A DNA stretch of 64,000 bases from JAUIJL01 sp965366625 (lineage in GTDB: Bacteria; Acidobacteriota; Thermoanaerobaculia; Multivoradales; J023). Position numbers and translations under genes: made by a program. Under the pieces are notes generated by a model that was not told the DNA's origin, did no database searches, and worked only from the letters and a program-made list of their open reading frames with translations. Below are positions 59,873-64,000 of the stretch, piece by piece; positions within the stretch are counted from its first letter, which is position 1; each line of letters starts with the position of its first letter. The DNA lies in NCBI GenBank assembly GCA_965366625.1, contig CBDUGP010000035.1, positions 11,585 through 75,584 of the forward strand. Reading direction: 5' to 3'.

Positions 59873-60212
59873 ATAGAGATTAAGTCGGTTGTTCCACCAA
59901 GGTTTTTAGGCTTAATTAGGACCTTTACCGATGGGTAGCCCAGTGTCGACTCTGAAAACCTACTTGAAGCTTCGGATGGAGCAAGCTGAGCAGGCTCTGG
60001 CCCACCGAAGCTGGTGGAGACTTAGTGTTCCAGCAAACTACGAGGACACTGGCGCCGCTCTGTCGTTCAAAGGTGCCTAGGCATCACTCTGGCCTAGCCT
60101 GCTTTCCGCGGAGCAGTATAGACAATTGGGAAGATTGCGATACTGGCCTAAAGTGTCTGTCTACGGTGTCAGAAGCCGATTCTGCTCGTCAAGGAAATCT
60201 ACCTGCCAATAG
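59873..60212. other. intergenic region upstream of the ABC-3C operon
   Basis: 340 bases, moderately AT-rich, between two minus-strand genes. It should hold the operon promoter; TTAATT and TTTTTAGG stretches lie near 59905-59925. A 49-codon frame on the plus strand (59931-60080) has only a weak ribosome site. Nothing else recognised. Confidence 0.5.
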
Positions 60213-63200
60213 TCAAGCCACCAACCGCCGATACACCGCCTGCCCGATCGAGAGCGCCAGCTCCATCGCATCGTCCGACCCGACCCCCGCGGCCTCGAGC
60301 GCCGCCTGCACGTCCAAGCCGTCCACCTGGAGCGACGTCGATACCTTCTTGGCCACCAGGTCCAACAACACCTCCTGGGCCGTGCCCCGATAGACCAACG
60401 ACACCACCGTCACCGGCCGAATCTGACCGATGCGGTGCAGGCGTCCGTTGGCTTGGCGATAGGTGGAGGCGGACGGGTCCACCTCGAACCAGACGGCGGT
60501 GGAGAAGCCCACCAGGTTGTTGAGGCCGGTGCGCACGGCGTTGGGGTTGACCAGCAGGATCGGCACGTCGGGCCGAACCACTTTGCGCTCGATCCACTCT
60601 TGCCGTTTGCGGGTCGAGACCTTGGATGCGTCGAGGAAGACGGAACGGTCGCCGAGGTGCTCGTCGATCAGGCGGCGGAGCCGACGGGGGAGGGCACCCC
60701 GGGTGTGGCGGAGGAAGATCAAGATCCGTTCTCCCGCGGCCCGCCGCTCGCGAAGAAGCTCCAAGAGCCGACGTTCCTTGGGCGAGAGATAGTCGTCGGG
60801 AAAGTCTTCGCCCCGACCGAGGGTCTCGCCACCCAAGGACTCGGGATAGCGCAGCTCGAACGGACCCAGCTCCCGGGACGCGCGGTCGAGGTAGGACGGG
60901 AGCTCCACCAACTGCCCGATCAGACGACCCGCACGGTCGGGATTCCATCGATCCTCGCGAATACGCTCGAGCAGGAGGGTTTGTAAGCGTGCGTATTCCG
61001 CCAATAGCTCGCGGTCGAGGGGCTCGGACGGATCGGGCTCGACGGCTTCGACCCGCTCGGTGATCGGCGGAATGTCGACGTCCAGATCGTCTTTGTGCAA
61101 GACCACGGCCGTGCGCAACAGGTGGCGGACGATGAAGGTGGCGAGGATGCCCGGCGCCTCGCCCAACCGGCGACCCCGGACGCGTCGATCGGTGACTACG
61201 CCTCGCTCTTCGAATCGCTCCGCCCGTTCGTCGACGGGCACGAGCTGCTTGATGAAACCGTAGCGGTCGACGAAGTCCCGCAGCTGCTCACGATCGAATT
61301 CCCGGCGCAGCTCGGCCGAGAGGGTGTGGAACAAGGGGAAGAGCGACGAGGCGTAACCGTTCATCAGCGAGCCCGTGAGCACCACCGTGGGGATCCGACG
61401 CATCTGGGCCAGGCGCTGAAACGCAAGGGTCTGCGCCGTGCGCGAGCGGCCGAATTCGTGGGCCTCGTCGACGATCAAGAGGTCGAATCGATCCACCGCG
61501 CGGCGGGCGATGTAGGTGGCGAGCGGTACCCGTCGCGGCTCGGGAACGGCCTGGAAGAGCGGCTCGCCACAGGGCGGCTCCTCGATCCACGTGGACTCGT
61601 TCCAAAGCGTCGACAGGACCGAGCGGATCGTCTCGCGAAAGCCCGAGCCGGGCCTGGGGGACCGCAGCGCCTCCAGCCAACCCTGCCGCGCCCAAGTCCC
61701 GCCGGAGGTGGACTGATGGATGATGCGCTCCAAGATCTCGTCGGGCTCGACCCATGCCAGAAGTCTACGCAGAGGCTCCCATCGACCCACGGCATCGTCC
61801 CGGCACAGCTCGGACCGGAGCAAAGCTCTCAGGGCTTGAGATGCAGGGGCTTCAGATGCAGGAGCCTCGGACCCGGACGCTTCCGCACTCGGCCCGCCGT
61901 CCATCCGGCCCGAGCGACGCAGCGCAGGGTGGTGGGGCAGCAAGAGATCGACGAGCTCGTGGTCGGGCACAAAGGGCGCGACGATCGGCAGCAGCTCGAC
62001 CAGAAACCGGGCGGACGCGCCGTCGGGACGTCGACGGATCCGCCCACACCTTCGACGCTTCGAGGCCAAGTCCGCGGCCTTTTCCTCGATCGGCGCGCCA
62101 CAGCGGGGACATCGACCCTCGATCCCTCGCCGAGCGTGACCGAGCTTGGCGGTTTCGCGGGACAGCAGGTAGAGATCGGCCTCGTCGTGCAAGTCCCCGG
62201 GTCGCCCGAGGACCACGACCCGAGCCCCGGGACGGACCGCCTCGATCTGCTCCTTCCAACCGTCCAGCAAATGGGGCGGACACAGAATCAACGTCCTGCG
62301 CACGCTCGGTAGCCGTCCGGGCAAGCCCTGGCGCTCGAGAGCTGGGCCCAGGGTCGATCGAAACTCGGGCCGGAGCGCCGCGGTCAAGTAGAGAGCGATG
62401 GTGGACTTACCCGTGCCCACCTCGGCGACCACGAAAGGATTCTCGCCGCGGGCGATGAGCTTGAGGCAGGCCTCGACGGCGGTCCGCTGAGCGCGATAGG
62501 GCGTGCGCGCCAAAGCGGGCAACGGCAGACGATGGTCGTCCCGGGACGGATCGTGCAGAGCCGGAAATTGACGGGCCAGCAAGCGGGTCAACCCCCGGCC
62601 GTATTGGACCATGAGATCCGCCAAGGTCCAGCGCTCGGGATCGTCGCCCCCGTTCGGCTCGACACCTTCCAGAAGCTGAAAGTATCGGTACCGCCGAAGA
62701 TCCAAACACTGGACGGAAAGATTCGGCCGCTGCACCTCCACGACCCCGGTGACCTCACCGTCCGAATTCGTCCGTCGATCGATTTCGACGAATCGACGGC
62801 TCAAGGTGCCCTTGGCGAGTATCGGTGGATGGCGGCGAGGGTCGTCGGGCTCGATCTCGTGGCCGTTCAACATGCCCGAGGAAATCGCCAACGCGATGTG
62901 CGCCGGCTTGGGCGGCACCGCCGTGCCGAACGTGCCGCCGATCAGCTCGTCGAGGTCGGGCAGCGGCTCGTCGGCGTGGGTCATCGACCCCGAGGCTTGC
63001 TCACAAAGCAGCTCGAGATCGAAGACGTCCAGCTCGAAACGGGGAACCAAGCGCCATGGGGAGCCCGAGATCCGTAGGGGCGTTTCCGCCGGCCCCAGGA
63101 TCGGCAGCCGATCCGTCTCCGTCCAACTCCGGATCCGAGCCGTATCGGCGCCGGGCACGGGCTCTCTCCGTCGACCGAAGATCACCACCTGCCGGAAGTC

Positions 63201-63698
63201 GGCGAATTCCGGATCGGGAAAGCGTCGACAGCAGAGCTCGTCGAAATGCTCGGCCAAAAACCGAGCACAAGCCCGGATCGCGCTCGTCGGGATGACGAAG
63301 ATCAAGCCGCCACCGACCTCCAAGCACTCCCGGGTCAATCGGGACAGAAACCGATGCTCGAGCCGTCCGTAGTTGGGGTCCGAATCGTAGGGCGGATTGA
63401 GAAATAAGATCTGCGCTTGGGTGCGCAGCAACATGGCGTCGCCCTCCAAAGGCCGGACCTCCCAGGACCGCCCGCGACCCCGTAGCGCCTCGGCCCGCTC
63501 GGCTTCGAGCTCACAGGCCAAAGGAATCGCCCGATCCCCCAAGGCCTCGCAAAGCCGTTCCAACGCCTCACCGTCTCCGGCACAGGGATCGAGCACCGAC
63601 ACCCGGCCGTCGAGCTCAAAATTCGAGGCACAGCTGGAAAGCAGGCGGGTCGGCATGGGGTAGTAACCCCCGATTTGCTTGGATCCGAGTCTCGACAT
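60213..63698 (-). CDS. DUF6094-type methyltransferase fused to an SNF2-like helicase
   Basis: 1161 residues. The start at 63698 gives MSRLGSKQIGGYYPMPTRLLSS, the usual N-terminus of DUF6094 methylases. Methylase motifs: VLDPCAGDGEALERL (~35-48) and FLNPPYDSDPNYGRLEHRFL (~98), the NPPY type of N6-adenine/cytosine-N4 enzymes. Helicase: Walker A VAEVGTGKSTIALYL (~424), DEAH LLIVDEAHEFGRS (~743), motif VI RQANGRLHRIGQIRPV (~1087). A zinc-ribbon CPRCGAP...RRRCG (~530) lies between. The EAPASEAPAS linker is a short tandem repeat. Such fusions occur on large plasmids and integrative elements and may modify and remodel incoming or own DNA. Confidence 0.88.
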   Translation of the reverse strand: MSRLGSKQIGGYYPMPTRLLSSCASNFELDGRVSVLDPCAGDGEALERLCEALGDRAIPLACELEAERAEALRGRGRSWEVRPLEGDAMLLRTQAQILFLNPPYDSDPNYGRLEHRFLSRLTRECLEVGGGLIFVIPTSAIRACARFLAEHFDELCCRRFPDPEFADFRQVVIFGRRREPVPGADTARIRSWTETDRLPILGPAETPLRISGSPWRLVPRFELDVFDLELLCEQASGSMTHADEPLPDLDELIGGTFGTAVPPKPAHIALAISSGMLNGHEIEPDDPRRHPPILAKGTLSRRFVEIDRRTNSDGEVTGVVEVQRPNLSVQCLDLRRYRYFQLLEGVEPNGGDDPERWTLADLMVQYGRGLTRLLARQFPALHDPSRDDHRLPLPALARTPYRAQRTAVEACLKLIARGENPFVVAEVGTGKSTIALYLTAALRPEFRSTLGPALERQGLPGRLPSVRRTLILCPPHLLDGWKEQIEAVRPGARVVVLGRPGDLHDEADLYLLSRETAKLGHARRGIEGRCPRCGAPIEEKAADLASKRRRCGRIRRRPDGASARFLVELLPIVAPFVPDHELVDLLLPHHPALRRSGRMDGGPSAEASGSEAPASEAPASQALRALLRSELCRDDAVGRWEPLRRLLAWVEPDEILERIIHQSTSGGTWARQGWLEALRSPRPGSGFRETIRSVLSTLWNESTWIEEPPCGEPLFQAVPEPRRVPLATYIARRAVDRFDLLIVDEAHEFGRSRTAQTLAFQRLAQMRRIPTVVLTGSLMNGYASSLFPLFHTLSAELRREFDREQLRDFVDRYGFIKQLVPVDERAERFEERGVVTDRRVRGRRLGEAPGILATFIVRHLLRTAVVLHKDDLDVDIPPITERVEAVEPDPSEPLDRELLAEYARLQTLLLERIREDRWNPDRAGRLIGQLVELPSYLDRASRELGPFELRYPESLGGETLGRGEDFPDDYLSPKERRLLELLRERRAAGERILIFLRHTRGALPRRLRRLIDEHLGDRSVFLDASKVSTRKRQEWIERKVVRPDVPILLVNPNAVRTGLNNLVGFSTAVWFEVDPSASTYRQANGRLHRIGQIRPVTVVSLVYRGTAQEVLLDLVAKKVSTSLQVDGLDVQAALEAAGVGSDDAMELALSIGQAVYRRLVA

Positions 63699-64000
63699 CT
63701 TCGATTTCCTCCCGGCGCCACAGCGCGGTTTGTTCGATCAAAAAGCCCTCGACCTCCCGATGGGACGCCCGAAACCACCAGGGCGCCCGGAACCCGAGAG
63801 CCCCGAGCCCCTCGATCACCGCACGGTCCGGAGCCGGCTCCCGCAGCAACCCGTCACCGTCCCGGGCCGCTTCGAACATCTGTCGATGGAAACGCACGTC
63901 CCGGAGCACCGGCCAGCGCGTCCGACGGTCCACATAGGCGGCAAAAAGGTAAACGCCTGGGCAACCACACCTTCCCTCAAGCCCGCTGACCAGTGATGAT
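63616..64000 (-). CDS. 3' part of an unknown gene, 5' end outside window
   Basis: The frame is open to the right edge: it reads PGVYLFAAYVDRRTRWPVLRDVRFHRQMFEAARDG and continues to DPPAFQLCLEF, stop at 63616. A GTG at 63933 is a possible internal start, but the continuous sensible sequence upstream suggests a longer gene. Its last 83 bases overlap the start of the methyltransferase-helicase gene in another frame, an unusually long overlap. The end (REEIEDVETRIQANRGLL) is not from a known family. Confidence 0.6.
   Translation of the reverse strand, partial: SSLVSGLEGRCGCPGVYLFAAYVDRRTRWPVLRDVRFHRQMFEAARDGDGLLREPAPDRAVIEGLGALGFRAPWWFRASHREVEGFLIEQTALWRREEIEDVETRIQANRGLLPHADPPAFQLCLEF

Noticed and set aside
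59931..60080. 49-codon plus-strand frame in the gap before the ABC-3C operon
   Set aside because: It has only a weak ribosome site and no recognisable features; not enough for a gene call.
1..64000. tRNA, rRNA, att sites or a replication origin
   Set aside because: I looked for tRNA-like arms, rRNA stretches and iteron-type repeats and found none that I could support by eye.

Overview
The window is high-GC bacterial DNA that reads as an accessory island or large mobile element: a complete Trb-type conjugation cluster, an ssb and a radC gene, a polymorphic toxin, several anti-invader systems, stand-alone PD-(D/E)XK proteins and insertion-sequence debris. I saw no tRNA, rRNA, relaxase, replication initiator or core metabolic gene. 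Secreted beta-propeller and DUF11 proteins with a CTERM-like tail, multi-domain TIR/kinase/NACHT/FGE proteins and Rhs proteins would suit Acidobacteriota or another multi-domain-rich high-GC phylum. That placement is a guess.

Layout. 1-11 kb: the 5' part of a TIR-kinase gene, a secreted BNR-repeat protein, then a minus-strand run of element-type genes (radC, ssb, two unknowns, Uma2, Rpn, a small HTH protein) and an HTH-TPR regulator beside a small secreted protein. 11.3-24 kb: the conjugation cluster in the classical order traG-trbB-C-D-E-J-L-F-G-I-traF, almost every junction a 4-base stop/start overlap. 24-38.8 kb: on the same strand, a DUF11 surface protein, four coupled genes of unknown function, a 2298-residue Rhs/NHL protein with a papain-like C-terminal toxin module, and a probable lipoprotein immunity gene. 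38.8-48.8 kb: TIR-kinase-FGE and metallophosphoesterase-NACHT-FGE proteins around an IS200-type transposase, REP-like palindromes and a truncated reverse transcriptase. I read this as a decayed diversity-generating retroelement (DGR) locus. 48.8-51.3 kb: an ATP-grasp ligase, a methyltransferase and two tiny precursor-like peptides, a probable graspetide (omega-ester peptide) cluster. 51.6-54 kb: small element genes. 54.3-59.9 kb: a three-gene ABC-ATPase conflict operon (ABC-3C type). 60.2-64 kb: a large methyltransferase-helicase fusion and the end of another gene.

Cross-cutting signals: (1) six scattered minus-strand genes carry a perfect 8-11 bp hairpin about 20-50 bases before the start codon, often preceded by a G/T-rich run, plus one orphan copy without a gene; (2) a ~45-residue C-terminal tail is shared by Rpn-type and Uma2-type nucleases, and a decayed piece lies beside another Uma2 gene; (3) REP-like palindromes next to the IS200-type transposase recur about 20 kb away inside the 5' end of traF, followed by a 15-bp minisatellite.
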